64,000 bases of DNA from Nocardioides litoris (GCF_006346315.1 NZ_VDMR01000001.1:868001-932000), one strand, 5' to 3'. Positions 44,251-53,246 are shown, numbered from the stretch's first letter. Translations and numbers: made by a program. Notes: generated from the sequence alone by a model not told the origin.

Positions 44251-45129
44251 ATGACCTACGCCCTCGTCGTCGGCGAGTCGCTCGTCGACGTCGTCACCGA
44301 CGCCTCCGGCACGACCGTGGAGCGCCCGGGCGGCAGCGCGGCCAACGTCGCCGTCGCGCTGGCCCGGCTCGGCCGCCCGGTGCGGTTCGCCACGGCGTAC
44401 GCCGACGACGAGCGCGGTGCGGCGATCGCGCGCCACCTCGCCGGCGCGGGGGTCGAGCCGGCCACCGACCCGCACGTCCTCGAGCGCACCTCCTCGGCGG
44501 CGGCGACGATCGGGGCCGACGGGTCGGCGACGTACGTGTTCGACCTCGACTGGCGGTTCGGGGCGGTGGAGACGGCCGAGCCGCCGGCGTACGTGCACGT
44601 CTGCTCGATCGGCGCGGTGCTCGAGCCGGGGGCCGACGACGTGCTCGCGCTGCTCGACCGGCTGCTGGCCGGCGACGCGCCGCCGACGGTCACCTACGAC
44701 GTCAACGCCCGCCCGCAGATCACCGGCACCGGCCCCGGGGTGGTCGGTCGCGTCGAGTCGGTGGCCCGGCGCAGCCACGTGGTCAAGGCCAGCGACGAGG
44801 ACCTCGCGGTGCTCTACCCGACCCTCGGGCTGGCCGAGGCCGCGCTGCACCTGCTCGGCCTCGGTCCCCGGGCCGTGGTGGTGACCCGGGGCGGGCAGGG
44901 GGCGCTGTGGCACGACGCCGACCAGGTGCGCAACGTGCCGGCCCGGCCGACGACCGTGGTGGACACCATCGGCGCGGGCGACACGTTCTCCGCGGCCACG
45001 ATCGACGGCCTGTGGGACGGCCTCGACCCGGAGGCCACCCTGGCCCGTGCGGTCCGGGCGGCTGCGATCACCGTGTCCCGGCCCGGCGCCGACCCGCCGA
45101 CGCGCGCCGAGCTCGACGCGGCGGGCTAG
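44251..45129 (+). CDS. PfkB-family carbohydrate kinase
   Basis: A 292-residue sugar kinase. [15 protein letters not shown] opens the substrate-binding part, and [11 protein letters not shown] carries the catalytic Asp (Asp244) with the GAGD anion hole at 241-244. PfkB enzymes phosphorylate fructose, ribose, adenosine and similar sugars with ATP. FDLDWRF and the absence of a strong adenosine-kinase pattern favour fructokinase-like activity, but this is a guess. Divergent from the GntR regulator. Confidence 0.88.
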   Translation: MTYALVVGESLVDVVTDASGTTVERPGGSAANVAVALARLGRPVRFATAYADDERGAAIARHLAGAGVEPATDPHVLERTSSAAATIGADGSATYVFDLDWRFGAVETAEPPAYVHVCSIGAVLEPGADDVLALLDRLLAGDAPPTVTYDVNARPQITGTGPGVVGRVESVARRSHVVKASDEDLAVLYPTLGLAEAALHLLGLGPRAVVVTRGGQGALWHDADQVRNVPARPTTVVDTIGAGDTFSAATIDGLWDGLDPEATLARAVRAAAITVSRPGADPPTRAELDAAG

Positions 45130-45136
45130 GAACGGC

Positions 45137-46807
45137 TCAGGGCGCCAGCCAGCGGTGCACGAGCGGCACGACGCTCGCGCCCTCGCCGGAGGCCGAGGCG
45201 ACCCGCTTCATCGAGCCGGCCCGGATGTCGCCCACGGCGAAGACGCCGGGGACCGTGGTCGCGAGGTCGGCCGGCGGGTGGTCGTCGACCCACGCCGTGC
45301 GCGGGACGTCGCGGCCGGTGAGCACGAACCCGTGGGAGTCGCGGGCGACGGTGCCCGGCAGCCAGTCGCAGTGCGGCGCCGCGCCGAGCAGCAGGAACAG
45401 GCCCTGCACGTCGCGGCGGGCGACCTCGGCGGTGCGCGTGTCGCGCACGTCGATCCACTCCAGGCGGCCCTCGCCGCCGCCGTCGACGACCTCGGAGCAG
45501 GTGGCGACGTCGATGCGCGGGTTGAAGGCGATCTCGCCGACGAGGTAGGACGACATCGTCTCCTCCAGCGACGGCCGGCGGACCATGATGGTCACCGACC
45601 GCGCGAACCGGGAGAGGTGGATCGCCGCCTGGCCGGCGGAGTTGCCGCCGCCGACGACCACGACGTCGTAGTCCTGCATCTCGCGGGCCGCCGACATCGC
45701 GGAGCCGTAGACCACGCCGAGGCCGACCCGCTCCTCGACACCGGGCACGCCGAGCTTGCGGTAGGCGACGCCGGTGGCCACGACCACCGACCGGGCGCGG
45801 AGCTCGCCGGTGTCGGTGCGCAGGACGTGGACGCCGTCCTCGGGGTCGTGGTCGAGCGCCTCCACCTCCCAGCCGGTGGCGAGCTGGACGCCGAACCGGA
45901 TGGCCTGGTTGCGCGCCCGCTGGGCCAGCCGCATGCCGGAGATGCCGCGCGGGAAGCCCAGGTAGTTGCGGATCATCGACGACGTGCCGGCCTGCCCGCC
46001 GATGGCCTCGGCCTCGAGGACCACCGTCGAGAGGCCCTCGCTGCCGCCGTACACCGCGGCGGCGAGGCCGGCCGGGCCGGCGCCGACGACGGCGAGGTCG
46101 ACCACGCCCTCGATGGTCGCCGCCTGCGGGTTGCCGTAGAAGCGTCCCGCGACCTCGCGCACCGACCTCGCGACGTACGGCGGGTGGCCGAAGGTGCTCA
46201 CGACCGGCCACGCGACCTCGGTGCCGCCGGCCTCGAGCTCGGCCACGGTCTCGGCACCCTCGGGCGACTCGGGCGTGTGGACGCGGGTGGGCATGCCCAT
46301 CCGCTCGGCGTACTCGCGGACGGCGGCGGTCAGGGCCAGGCCGGGCGGGGAGACGATGCGGACCGACTCGACCTCCGGGGCCGCCACGGTGGCGCCCCAG
46401 TCGGAGAGCAGCTCGGTGATCGCGCCGTGGAACTCCTCGTCGCGCACGCCGCGGGGCATCAGCAGGTAGGCGTCGTACTTGCCCTTGGCCAGGCCGGGCC
46501 GCAGCTCGGGCGCCTGCTCGAGGAAGCGCTCGTACGGCGCCGCCACGACCCGGCGCGCCGTCGGCACCTTGGCCCGCCAGTGGTGGAAGGCCTCGAGCGG
46601 GTGCGCGTCGGGGAGGTCGCCGTCCTGGACGAACAGGGCGACGGTGCCGCCCCCGCCCTTGACGTCGAGGATGACCTCGATCGCCTCAGCGGCGGAGCCG
46701 GCGGTGCGCAGGTCGTAGTCGCGGGCGTAGCGACCGAACTCGTCGAGCAGGAAGTCGGCGTGCCGGGCGGAGACGATGAGGATGGTGGGTGCGGGGGCGT
46801 CGGCCAC
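45137..46807 (-). CDS. FAD-dependent oxidoreductase fused to receiver-like domain, lacking TrxR CxxC
   Basis: A 556-residue three-part protein. Residues 1-118 look like a degenerate response-regulator receiver: [12 protein letters not shown], an Asp at 62 in the position of the phosphoacceptor, and no KP motif. Residues about 148-225 resemble a thioredoxin-like fold without the Cys pair. Residues 236-556 are a thioredoxin-reductase-like flavoprotein with GAGPAG (242-247) and GGGNSAG (386-392). Where thioredoxin reductases have CxxC before the second dinucleotide motif, this has YGSA (367-370). It should bind FAD and NAD(P)H but cannot reduce thioredoxin the usual way. Substrate unknown. Confidence 0.85.
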   Translation of the reverse strand: MADAPAPTILIVSARHADFLLDEFGRYARDYDLRTAGSAAEAIEVILDVKGGGGTVALFVQDGDLPDAHPLEAFHHWRAKVPTARRVVAAPYERFLEQAPELRPGLAKGKYDAYLLMPRGVRDEEFHGAITELLSDWGATVAAPEVESVRIVSPPGLALTAAVREYAERMGMPTRVHTPESPEGAETVAELEAGGTEVAWPVVSTFGHPPYVARSVREVAGRFYGNPQAATIEGVVDLAVVGAGPAGLAAAVYGGSEGLSTVVLEAEAIGGQAGTSSMIRNYLGFPRGISGMRLAQRARNQAIRFGVQLATGWEVEALDHDPEDGVHVLRTDTGELRARSVVVATGVAYRKLGVPGVEERVGLGVVYGSAMSAAREMQDYDVVVVGGGNSAGQAAIHLSRFARSVTIMVRRPSLEETMSSYLVGEIAFNPRIDVATCSEVVDGGGEGRLEWIDVRDTRTAEVARRDVQGLFLLLGAAPHCDWLPGTVARDSHGFVLTGRDVPRTAWVDDHPPADLATTVPGVFAVGDIRAGSMKRVASASGEGASVVPLVHRWLAP

Positions 46808-46836
46808 GCCCCTGAGTATTGCGGGAGGATGGGCGG

Positions 46837-47661
46837 GTGCGCCTCCGGATCGACCTCGCCTACGACGGCACGGCGTTCAAGGGCTGGGCGGCGCAGCCGG
46901 GCCTGCGCACCGTGCAGGGCGAGCTCGTGGCCGCGCTGGCCACGGTGCGCCGGGTGCCGGTCGAGCAGGTGGCGGTCGTGTGCGCCGGACGCACCGACGC
47001 CGGGGTGCACGCGCGGGGGCAGGTGGTGCACCACGACGTCGAGGGTGCCGAGGACACCGAGGTGCCCGACAAGCTGGCGCGGCGGCTGAACGGGGTGCTG
47101 CCGCCCGACGTGCGGGTGCGCCGGGTGGTCGAGGCGCCGGCGGGGTTCGACGCCCGGTTCGGGGCCCTGTGGCGGCGCTACGCCTACCGGGTCGCCGACC
47201 GCACCGACCTGCTCGACCCGCTCACCCGCGCCCACGTGCTGGCCTGGCCGCGGCCGCTCGACCTCGACGCCATGAACGCCGCCTCCGCCCTGCTCGTCGG
47301 CCGCCACGACTTCGCGTCGTTCTGCAAGCGGAGGGAGGGCGCGACGACGATCCGCACCCTGCTCGACCTGTCGTGGGCGCGCGACGACGCCGGGGTGGCG
47401 GTGGGCACGGTGCGGGCGGACGCGTTCTGCCACAGCATGGTCCGCGCCCTCGTGGGCTGCCTGCTCGCTGTCGGCGAGGGGCGCCGCGAGCCCGCGTGGG
47501 CGGGCGAGGTGCTGCGGGCCGAGCGGCGCGACGCCGGGGCCGCGGTCGTGCACGCCCACGGCCTCACGCTGGAGGAGGTCGCCTACCCGCCCGACGACGA
47601 GCTCGCGGCGCGGGCCACCCAGACGATGGCACGACGGGTCCGGGAGGACGTCGATGGCTGA
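46837..47661 (+). CDS. truA: tRNA pseudouridine(38-40) synthase TruA
   Basis: A 274-residue TruA. The catalytic Asp is Asp54 in [27 protein letters not shown] at the N-terminus and [11 protein letters not shown] near the C-terminus are the other conserved blocks. It converts uridines 38-40 of the tRNA anticodon arm to pseudouridine. The GTG at 46837 is preferred over an upstream TTG because of the GGGAGGA ribosome site. Overlaps the next methyltransferase gene by 8 nt. Confidence 0.96.
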   Translation: MRLRIDLAYDGTAFKGWAAQPGLRTVQGELVAALATVRRVPVEQVAVVCAGRTDAGVHARGQVVHHDVEGAEDTEVPDKLARRLNGVLPPDVRVRRVVEAPAGFDARFGALWRRYAYRVADRTDLLDPLTRAHVLAWPRPLDLDAMNAASALLVGRHDFASFCKRREGATTIRTLLDLSWARDDAGVAVGTVRADAFCHSMVRALVGCLLAVGEGRREPAWAGEVLRAERRDAGAAVVHAHGLTLEEVAYPPDDELAARATQTMARRVREDVDG

Positions 47662-48277
47662 GGCCGACGAGCACTACTTCACCGCCGACCCCACGGTGCC
47701 CTTCAAGCGGGCCGTGGTCGAGACCGAGGTGTGGGGGCGGACGATGCGCCTGCAGTCCGGCTCGGGGGTCTTCGCCCAGGGCCGCCTCGACGTGGGCACC
47801 GCGGTGCTCTTCCGCGAGACGCCGCCGCCCGCGTCGACGGTGCGCACGGTGCTCGACCTCGGCTGCGGGTACGGCGTCCTCGCGTGCGCCCTCGCCCTCG
47901 CCGTCCCCGGGGCGCGGGTGACCGCGGTCGACGTCAACGAGCGCGCCCTCCTGCTGACCCGGGAGAACGCGGCCGCGCTCGGGGTGGCCGACCGGGTCGT
48001 CGCCGCCACCCCCGACGGTGTCGAGCGCGACGACCCCGCGGCGACGTACGACGAGATCTGGAGCAACCCGCCGATCCGGATCGGCAAGGCCGCGCTGCAC
48101 GACCTGCTGCTGACGTGGCTGCCCCGGCTGGCCCCCGGCGGGCGGGCCGTCATGGTCGTGGGCAAGAACCTCGGGGCCGACTCGCTGCAGCGCTGGCTGG
48201 GCGAACAGGGCTGGCCGACGGAGCGGCTGGCGAGCGCCAAGGGCTTCCGGGTGCTGGAGACCCGCCGGTTACCGTAG
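47654..48277 (+). CDS. RsmC-like class I methyltransferase
   Basis: A 207-residue SAM-dependent methyltransferase of the RsmC/MTS family. VLDLGCGYGVLACALA is motif I and the SNPPIRIGK segment contains the NPP(I/Y) active-site motif of base N-methylation. RsmC modifies G1207 of 16S rRNA; this short version lacks the N-terminal duplicated domain and resembles the stand-alone actinobacterial form. Its ATG overlaps truA by 8 nt, which supports an RNA-modification role. Confidence 0.87.
   Translation: MAEADEHYFTADPTVPFKRAVVETEVWGRTMRLQSGSGVFAQGRLDVGTAVLFRETPPPASTVRTVLDLGCGYGVLACALALAVPGARVTAVDVNERALLLTRENAAALGVADRVVAATPDGVERDDPAATYDEIWSNPPIRIGKAALHDLLLTWLPRLAPGGRAVMVVGKNLGADSLQRWLGEQGWPTERLASAKGFRVLETRRLP
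48270..48275 (+). promoter_or_regulatory. Leaderless -10 (TACCGT) of the Clp-N protein gene
   Basis: TACCGT is followed by 6 nt (AGGCGC) and the ATG at 48282. The hexamer lies inside the last codons of the methyltransferase gene and touches its TAG stop (48275-48277). Confidence 0.5.
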
Positions 48278-48281
48278 GCGC

Positions 48282-48737
48282 ATGCCGGACCGGCACGACG
48301 TGCACCCGCACCACCTGCTGCGGGCCGTGCTGGGCGACCAGGTCGTGCGTGACCTGCTGCGCGAGCTGGGCACCGACGCCGACGACGTGTCGCTGACCCT
48401 CGACCGGCGCTGGCTCGACGCCGCCGACACGATCGACGTCGAGGAGGTCGAGACCCTCGGCGTCGGGCTGCCGATGGTCCTCGCCGCGCTGAACCCGCCG
48501 TACGACGGACCGCCCGACTGGGGCGGCCGCCACCTGCTCGACAGCACGCGCGAGGTGCTGGTCCGCGCCCTCGGCATGCGCGGCCCGACCTCGACGGCCC
48601 CGGTGCGGGCCGCGCACGTGCTGCTCGCGCTGATGACCTGCAAGGACTCGATCGTGGGCGGCGCGTTCCGCGACCACGGGGTGACGCTCAAGGCGGCACG
48701 GCCCGTCGTCGACCGCTGGACCCGGCGTACGCCGTAG
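48282..48737 (+). CDS. Orphan Clp N-terminal (ClpR_N-like) domain protein
   Basis: A 151-residue protein with two repeats of the Clp-N type: HPHHLLRAVLGDQVVRDLLRELG (about 8-30) and AHVLLALMTCKDSIVGGAF (about 111-130). The Clp AAA+ modules are absent. Such free Clp-N proteins may bind substrates or the degradation machinery as adaptors. Function unproven. It has its own leaderless promoter. Confidence 0.8.
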   Translation: MPDRHDVHPHHLLRAVLGDQVVRDLLRELGTDADDVSLTLDRRWLDAADTIDVEEVETLGVGLPMVLAALNPPYDGPPDWGGRHLLDSTREVLVRALGMRGPTSTAPVRAAHVLLALMTCKDSIVGGAFRDHGVTLKAARPVVDRWTRRTP

Positions 48738-48774
48738 CCGGCCCGGCGTTGCCGCGGTCCCGCACACTGGTGGG

Positions 48775-49509
48775 GTGCTGCTCGGCCGCCTCGTCGTCTC
48801 CGCCGTCGTCGTGACGGTCGCCGCGGGGTGCGCCGACCCGGGGTCGGCCGAGCCGGCGCCTGCTCCGGCCACCGCTCCGGCCACCGGTCCGGCCACCGGT
48901 CCGGCCACCGGGTCGGCGGTGCCGGCGCCGGTCCCGCCGGCCCCGACGACTCCCGAGCCCGCGCCACCACCGCCCGCGCCGGACCTGGGAGAGGGGCGCA
49001 CCGTGCCCGCCCGGCTGTCCGTCCCGGCGCTCGGCCTGCGGGGCCTGGAGGTCGTGCCTTACCGCGGCCGCACCGACGACGGCCCGGGCACCGAGATCCA
49101 GGACGACGGCGTCGCGGCCAGCCCGCACGGCCCCCAGGGCGGCACCGGCCCGGGCGGCGTCGGCAACTACCAGGTCACCGCCCACCGCAACACCGCCGGC
49201 GGGCCCTTCGCCACGCTCCCCGAGCTGCAGCGCGGTGCCCGGGTCGAGGTGGTGACCAAGCGCGCCGTCTTCGTCTACCGGATCACCGACACCCGCGAGA
49301 CGTCGTTCCGCTCGGAGCGCTCGCTGGCCGAGCAGCGCGCCGCCGTCCCGGGCCGGCCCGGCGTCACGCCCACCCGCGCGATGATCACGCTCTCGACCTG
49401 CGCGACCCAGGAGGACCACGCCGAGGGCAACTACTGGGCCGACGAGTTCGACAACCCCGAGCACCGGATCGACAAGATCGGGGTGCTGGTCTCGGCCCGG
49501 CCGCGCTGA
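48775..49509 (+). CDS. Lipoprotein-anchored class E/F-type sortase
   Basis: A 244-residue sortase-like protein. The sortase residues are in order: His137 in VTAHRNT, Cys209 in LSTCAT and Arg231 in EHRIDK. The N-terminus (VVVTVAAGC) has a lipobox ending in Cys19, so the enzyme is likely a lipoprotein, not a transmembrane sortase. A long Pro/Ala/Thr-rich spacer with a repeated PATGPATG unit leads to the domain. Sortase E/F enzymes attach proteins to peptidoglycan or polymerise pilins. No substrate or pilin gene is nearby. Confidence 0.82.
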   Translation: MLLGRLVVSAVVVTVAAGCADPGSAEPAPAPATAPATGPATGPATGSAVPAPVPPAPTTPEPAPPPPAPDLGEGRTVPARLSVPALGLRGLEVVPYRGRTDDGPGTEIQDDGVAASPHGPQGGTGPGGVGNYQVTAHRNTAGGPFATLPELQRGARVEVVTKRAVFVYRITDTRETSFRSERSLAEQRAAVPGRPGVTPTRAMITLSTCATQEDHAEGNYWADEFDNPEHRIDKIGVLVSARPR

Positions 49510-49528
49510 GTGGCCGATCCGGCCGGGT

Positions 49529-49752
49529 GAGGAACACCCGGTCGACCGGGGCTTCTCGCAGCTGGGTGGGGGTTTCTTGCGCTTGCCAGGCAATGCATCG
49601 CCCGCCCAGCGCGGGAAAGCCGTGCCCAGTACGCCGGGGACGAGGAACACCCGGTCGACCGGGGTTTCCTCCAGCTGGGCGGGGGATTTCCTGCGCTTGC
49701 CGGGCAATGCACTGCCCGCCCAGCGCGGGAAACCCGTGCCCAGTACGCCGGG
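49529..49752. repeat. 113-bp tandem duplication in an intergenic region
   Basis: Copy A (49529-49641) and copy B (49642-49752) both begin GAGGAACACCCGGTCGACCG and end near CCCAGTACGCCGGG. They differ at about a dozen positions plus a one-base indel. Each copy can form hairpins (the ACCCGGTCGACCGGG palindrome and GCCCGCCCAGCGCGGG). The region 49510-49870 carries no convincing gene; open frames across it are built from the repeat. From 49753 to 49800 lie fragments resembling the GACCACCGTGCGG unit. Confidence 0.8.
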
Positions 49753-49870
49753 CGCCCGCCCGACCACCGTCGGGCGGTCTCACGCGACCACCGTGCGGCG
49801 CCGTCGACGCACCGGTTGCGAGGGCTCCGAGCTCCTCGCCGGCGCTCGCCGCGCCTCGGCCAGGGTCCGG

Positions 49871-50209
49871 TCAGGCGCGGTTGTGGGCGACCGCGGCCCG
49901 GACGAGGGCGGTGAAGGCGTCCTCGTCGAGGACGTCGGTCTCGCGGAGGTCGACGGCGCGGCGGGTGCCGGCGTCGAGGCTGGCGTTGAAGACGCCCTCG
50001 GGGTCGGGGAGGGAGGCACCCTGGGCGAAGGTGACCTTCACCTTGTCCTTGTAGGTCTCGACCGTGCAGAGCAGGCCGTCGCAGGAGAAGGTGGGGACGC
50101 CATCGGGGTTGGAGGGCTTGCGCCACTTCACGTCCTCGACCACGTCGGGCTCGGCCGCGTGGACCAGCTCGACGATGCGTCGTACCCGATCGGCCCGCCA
50201 GTCGCCCAC
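49871..50209 (-). CDS. DUF1801-family protein
   Basis: A 112-residue protein of the DUF1801/YdhG type. WRADRVRRIVELVHAAEPDVVEDVKWRKPSNPDGVPTFSCDG and the later KVTFAQGASL fit the small iron-regulated/antifreeze-like fold. Function unknown. The GTG at 50209 is 7 nt after a TACCCT -10, so it is expressed from its own leaderless promoter and is not dependent on the acyl-CoA dehydrogenase operon upstream. Confidence 0.78.
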   Translation of the reverse strand: MGDWRADRVRRIVELVHAAEPDVVEDVKWRKPSNPDGVPTFSCDGLLCTVETYKDKVKVTFAQGASLPDPEGVFNASLDAGTRRAVDLRETDVLDEDAFTALVRAAVAHNRA

Positions 50210-50216
50210 GACGTCG

Positions 50217-50222
50217 AGGGTA
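50217..50222 (-). promoter_or_regulatory. Leaderless -10 (TACCCT) of the DUF1801 gene
   Basis: On the minus strand TACCCT ends 7 nt before the GTG at 50209. It lies just beyond the stop of the upstream acyl-CoA dehydrogenase gene (50227). Confidence 0.45.
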
Positions 50223-50226
50223 GACC

Positions 50227-51393
50227 TCAGACGAACGCGCTGATGCCCGTCTCGGCGCGGCCGATGAGGAGCTTCTGGACCTGGCTGGTGCCTTCGTAGA
50301 GCGTCATGACGCGGGCGTCGCGGAGGTACTTGGCGGCGGGGTAGTCGTCGACGTACCCGGCGCCGCCGTGGACCTGGATGGCCAGGTTGGCGGCGCGGAC
50401 GGCGGCCTCGGAGGCGAACAGCTTGGCCTTGGACGCCGCGGTGCCGAACGGCTCGTGGCGGTCGACGAGGTCGGCGCAGCGCCAGACGAGGAGGCGCGCG
50501 GCGTCGGCGTCGAGGGAGATGTCGGCGATCATGTCCTGCACCAGCTGGAAGCCGGCGATGGGGCGGCCGAACTGGGTGCGGTCCTGGGCGTAGGAGACCG
50601 AGGTCTCCAGGCAGCCCTGCACGATGCCGACGCAGCCCGCCGCGACGGCGAGGCGGCCCTTGTCGAGGGTGGACATGGCGACCTTGAACCCGCGGCCCAC
50701 GCCCTCGTCGCCGCCGAGCACGGCCGAGGCGGGGACGCGGACGTCGTCGAGGAACAGCTCGGCGGTGGCCTGGCCGCGCAGGCCGAGCTTGCCCTTGATC
50801 TCGCGCGCCTCGAAGCCGGGCGCGTCGGTCGGCACCAGGAACGCCGTCACGCCGCGCGCGCCGCTGTCGGGCTCGCCGGTGCGGGCGAAGACCAGGGCGA
50901 CGTCGGCCCAGGTGCCGTTGGTGATGAACAGCTTCTGGCCGGTGATGAGGTAGTCGTCGCCGTCGCGGACGGCGCGGGAGGTCAGGTTGCCGGCGTCGGA
51001 GCCGGTGCCGGGCTCGGTGAGGCCGAAGCAGCCGAGCTTCTCGGCGGTGGCGAGCCGGGGCAGCCACTCCTGCTTCTGCTCCTCGGTGCCGTGGAAGAGG
51101 ATCGACTTGCCGACCAGGCCGCTGCTGACCGAGACGATGCCGCGCAGCGCCGAGTCGGCGCGGCCGAGCTCCTCCATGGCCAGGGCGTAGGTGACGTAGT
51201 CGCCGCCCACGCCGCCGTACTCCTCGGGGATGGTGAGCCCGAAGAACCCGAGCCCGGCCATCTTGGGCACGATCTCGAGGTCGACGGACTCCCGGCGGTC
51301 CCACTCCGTGCGGAACGGCACGGCCTCCTTGTCGAGGAAGTCGCGCGCGGCCTGGCGGAACGCGGTCTGCTCGTCGGTGAGGCTGAGGTCCAT
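50227..51393 (-). CDS. Acyl-CoA dehydrogenase (catalytic type)
   Basis: A 388-residue flavoprotein with canonical ACAD signatures: GLTEPGTGSDAGNLTSRA, the ITNGTWADVALVFA segment and the catalytic Glu367 in LYEGTSQ. It should introduce a trans-2,3 double bond into an acyl-CoA and pass electrons to ETF. Its ATG overlaps the stop of an APH-type kinase gene (TGATG), an association seen in ACAD10/11 and in the Pseudomonas lva genes. This suggests it acts on, or after, a phosphorylated 4-hydroxyacyl-CoA. A short- or medium-chain ordinary ACAD role remains possible. Confidence 0.9.
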   Translation of the reverse strand: MDLSLTDEQTAFRQAARDFLDKEAVPFRTEWDRRESVDLEIVPKMAGLGFFGLTIPEEYGGVGGDYVTYALAMEELGRADSALRGIVSVSSGLVGKSILFHGTEEQKQEWLPRLATAEKLGCFGLTEPGTGSDAGNLTSRAVRDGDDYLITGQKLFITNGTWADVALVFARTGEPDSGARGVTAFLVPTDAPGFEAREIKGKLGLRGQATAELFLDDVRVPASAVLGGDEGVGRGFKVAMSTLDKGRLAVAAGCVGIVQGCLETSVSYAQDRTQFGRPIAGFQLVQDMIADISLDADAARLLVWRCADLVDRHEPFGTAASKAKLFASEAAVRAANLAIQVHGGAGYVDDYPAAKYLRDARVMTLYEGTSQVQKLLIGRAETGISAFV

Positions 51394-52430
51394 CAGGGTC
51401 CCTTCGTGGCGTCGAGCCCGGCGGCGAGGAGCGGTTCGACCGCCTCCCCGACCCGGTCGAACCCCTCGCCGACGGTCTGGCCGGCGAGGTAGCGGTGGTG
51501 GATGCCCTCCAGGATGACCGCGATCTTGAGGTAGGCGAGCCCGAGGTGGAAGGACAGGTCGCCGAGAGGACGCCCGCCCGCCTCCTCGTACGTCGCCAGC
51601 TGGGTCTCGCGGTCGGGGTAACCGGGGGCCTGGCTGGCGTCGGCGACGGCGCCGCCACCGGTGATCGAGCCCAGGTTGTCGTAGACGAGCAGGAGGGCGA
51701 CGTCGGTGACCGGGTCGCCGAGGGTGGCCATCTCCCAGTCGACGACGGCCTTGACCGGCGCGGGGTCGCCGGGGACGGTGAGCAGGTTGTCGAGGCGGTA
51801 GTCGCCGTGCACGATGCCGGGCTCGCCGTCGGGCGGCACCGAGCCGGACAGCCGGGCCAGCAGGGCCTCGGCGTCGGGCAGCGGCCGGGTGGCCGAGCCC
51901 TCGAGCTGGCGGCCCCACCGGCGCACCTGGCGCTCCAGGAAGCCCGCCGGGCGGCCGAAGTCGCCCAGCCCGACCTCCTCGGGCACGACGGCGTGCAGCC
52001 GGGCCAGCACCTCGGTCATCGCCCGCGCCAGCGCGGCGGTCTGCTCGGCCCCCACCGCGGACAGCTGCTCGGCGGTGCGGAAGGCCTCGCCCTCGACGAC
52101 CGACATCACGTAGAACTCTGCGCCCAGCACGGCGTCGTCGGTGCAGTGGGCGAACATCTGCGGCACCGGCACCTCGGACCCGGCCAGGGCCGACATCGCG
52201 GTGAACTCCCGGCCCATGTCGTGGGCGGTGGCCTGCACGTGCCCCAGCGGCGGTCGACGCACGACGCGGGAGGTGGTGCCGTCGGTGACGACGTAGGTCA
52301 GGTTGGACTTGCCACCCGCGATGAGCCGGCCGGCGAGGTCGACGCCGAGGTCGCCGGGCCGCTGGGCGTCGTACCAGGTGTGGAAGGCGGCCAGGTCGAG
52401 CCCCGGCAGCGCGCCGGCCGGCTCGCTCAC
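51393..52430 (-). CDS. APH-type phosphotransferase (ACAD10/LvaA-like acyl-CoA kinase candidate)
   Basis: A 345-residue kinase of the aminoglycoside-phosphotransferase fold. HGDYRLDN (208-215) is the catalytic loop and the DWE (231-233) of VVDWEMATLGDP binds Mg2+. Proteins of this subgroup lie beside acyl-CoA dehydrogenases; in the human ACAD10/11 fusions and in LvaA they phosphorylate the 4-hydroxyl of 4-hydroxyacyl-CoA. An antibiotic-resistance role is unlikely in this context. GTG 52430 overlaps the upstream SDR stop (GTGA), and the stop overlaps the downstream ACAD start. Confidence 0.85.
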   Translation of the reverse strand: MSEPAGALPGLDLAAFHTWYDAQRPGDLGVDLAGRLIAGGKSNLTYVVTDGTTSRVVRRPPLGHVQATAHDMGREFTAMSALAGSEVPVPQMFAHCTDDAVLGAEFYVMSVVEGEAFRTAEQLSAVGAEQTAALARAMTEVLARLHAVVPEEVGLGDFGRPAGFLERQVRRWGRQLEGSATRPLPDAEALLARLSGSVPPDGEPGIVHGDYRLDNLLTVPGDPAPVKAVVDWEMATLGDPVTDVALLLVYDNLGSITGGGAVADASQAPGYPDRETQLATYEEAGGRPLGDLSFHLGLAYLKIAVILEGIHHRYLAGQTVGEGFDRVGEAVEPLLAAGLDATKGP

Positions 52431-53233
52431 AGCGCGTCCACCTTGGACTGCAGGCGGCGCATGCCGCCGAGCCACCGGTCGGTGTCGGCGGCGCGGGCGG
52501 CGTAGTAGCCGCCGACCTCCGGGTGGGGGAGCACCAGGAACCGGCCGCCCTCGCCCTCGTCGAGGGAGTCGACCCACGCCTCGGCCACGGCCGACGGTGC
52601 GAGTGCCTCGTCGTGGGACAGCAGGTCCTTGAGCGGTCCGGCCTGGTCGAGCATCGCGGTCTGCACGCCCTGCGGGCAGATCGCCTGCACGGCGACGCCC
52701 CGGTCGCCGTAGGTGACCGAGAGCCACTCGGCGAACCCCACGGCCGCGTGCTTGGTCGTCGAGTACGCCGCCGCGCCGATCATCGTGAGCAGGCCGGCGG
52801 CCGAGGCGGTGACGACGAAGCGCCCGCCCTGGCCGTCGCCGGTGCCGTCGACCCAGGTCGGGACGAGCAGCCGCGCGGCGCGGACGTGGCCCATGACGTT
52901 GACGTCGAGCATCCGCGCCCACTCCTCGTCGGGCAGCTGGAGGCTGTCGGGGTGGGTGCGGTCGATGCCGGCGTTGGCGCAGTAGACGTCGATGCGGCCG
53001 AGGGTGTGGGTGGCGGTGGCCACGAGCTCTTCGACGCCGGCGGCCGAGGCGCAGTCGCCGGGCACGGGCATGGCCCCGATCTCCTCGGCGGTGGCCGCGA
53101 GGGCGTCGGCGTCGACGTCGTTGACGACGACCCGGGCGCCCTCGGCGACCAGCCGGGTGGCCAGCGCCCGGCCGATGCCGCCCGCGGCCCCGGTCACGAC
53201 GGCGCCGCGGCCCTCGAGGAGGGGGTGGCCCAT
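52427..53233 (-). CDS. Short-chain dehydrogenase/reductase
   Basis: A 268-residue SDR with the cofactor motif TGAAGGIG (14-21), NAG at 87-89, catalytic Ser143 or Ser144 and the Tyr157-x3-Lys161 pair (YSTTK). It reduces or oxidises a hydroxyl/keto group using NAD(P)(H). Belongs to the six-gene operon with ACADs and kinase; an LvaD-like role on a CoA ester side chain is plausible. It follows the other SDR by 13 nt. Confidence 0.88.
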   Translation of the reverse strand: MGHPLLEGRGAVVTGAAGGIGRALATRLVAEGARVVVNDVDADALAATAEEIGAMPVPGDCASAAGVEELVATATHTLGRIDVYCANAGIDRTHPDSLQLPDEEWARMLDVNVMGHVRAARLLVPTWVDGTGDGQGGRFVVTASAAGLLTMIGAAAYSTTKHAAVGFAEWLSVTYGDRGVAVQAICPQGVQTAMLDQAGPLKDLLSHDEALAPSAVAEAWVDSLDEGEGGRFLVLPHPEVGGYYAARAADTDRWLGGMRRLQSKVDAL

Positions 53234-53246
53234 CAGCGCCTCCCCA

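Noticed and set aside
49510..49870. Protein-coding gene in the intergenic region with repeated peptides
   Set aside because: The open frames exist on several strands only because the 113-bp unit is duplicated; no ribosome site and no homology-like motif.
51393..52430. Aminoglycoside resistance gene
   Set aside because: The APH fold is present, but coupling to an acyl-CoA dehydrogenase and SDRs points to acyl-CoA metabolism.
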